Origin: JBGOUV01 sp041477815
GTDB lineage: Bacteria > Acidobacteriota > Terriglobia > Bryobacterales > JACQDG01
Direction of reading: 5' to 3'
NCBI GenBank assembly: GCA_041477815.1
Contig: JBGOUV010000129.1
Coordinates: forward strand, 1 to 15,890
Length of the DNA stretch: 15,890 nt
How positions within the stretch are numbered: the first letter of the stretch is position 1; each line of letters starts with the position of its first letter. Below, piece by piece: positions 13,538-15,890 of the stretch. The notes beneath the pieces were generated by a model. It had not been told where the DNA came from. It searched no databases and saw only the letters and a list, made by a program, of their open reading frames with translations. The translations under genes were made by a program, and so were the position numbers.

Positions 13538-15890
<2,353 letters not shown>

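Overview
The window is GC-rich bacterial chromosomal DNA with tightly packed genes, strong G/C preference at third codon positions and several 1-4 base stop/start overlaps. The gene styles (an RND pump with a separate lipoprotein adaptor, GAF-SpoIIE phosphatases, an SNF2-type protein with a SWIM finger, a Tat-exported DUF362 protein, an RpiB/DeoC pair with extra N-terminal modules) suggest an Acidobacteriota genome of the Solibacter/Bryobacter kind. This is an inference from gene content; no rRNA or tRNA gene is visible.

Layout. Positions 4211 down to 1 (minus strand) hold one likely operon: metX, metW, a Tat-signal DUF362 protein, a STAS anti-sigma-factor antagonist, and the N-terminal part of a SWIM-finger protein that runs off the left edge. 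Diverging from it at 4280 is a plus-strand operon, hpt - rpiB-like - deoC - GAF/GAF/SpoIIE phosphatase, in which every junction overlaps (4, 19 and 4 bases). An AT-rich imperfect palindrome built from 7-base units (8074-8167) separates this operon from lysA (8181-9446). A membrane-anchored SGNH hydrolase follows on the plus strand (9582-10766). On the minus strand are a tandem DsbA-like protein (11040-12083) and a small basic ORF after it. Diverging from the DsbA gene is an RND efflux pair, adaptor (12186-13385) and inner-membrane transporter (13534 to the right edge).

How they work together. metX/metW give methionine biosynthesis and lysA gives the last step of lysine biosynthesis. hpt, rpiB and deoC form a nucleoside / pentose-phosphate salvage set. 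The SpoIIE phosphatase and the STAS protein, although on opposite strands, are the two classic halves of a partner-switching circuit and could interact.

Most unusual points. (1) The RpiB-like protein has an N-terminal module with an ITPSAR motif, like that of the microcompartment proteins EutQ and EutT, and an Asp where E. coli RpiB has its catalytic Cys. (2) The adjacent DeoC carries a four-cysteine N-terminal extension. The pairing recalls the sugar-phosphate-utilising (SPU) bacterial microcompartment enzyme set, but no shell gene lies in the window. (3) An 18-bp direct repeat at the adaptor/RND junction brackets a 134-bp insertion whose length keeps an open 51-codon frame overlapping both genes by ATGA. 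(4) The RND frame loses family similarity abruptly at about 15751. (5) The heptad AT-rich palindrome stands out sharply from its surroundings.
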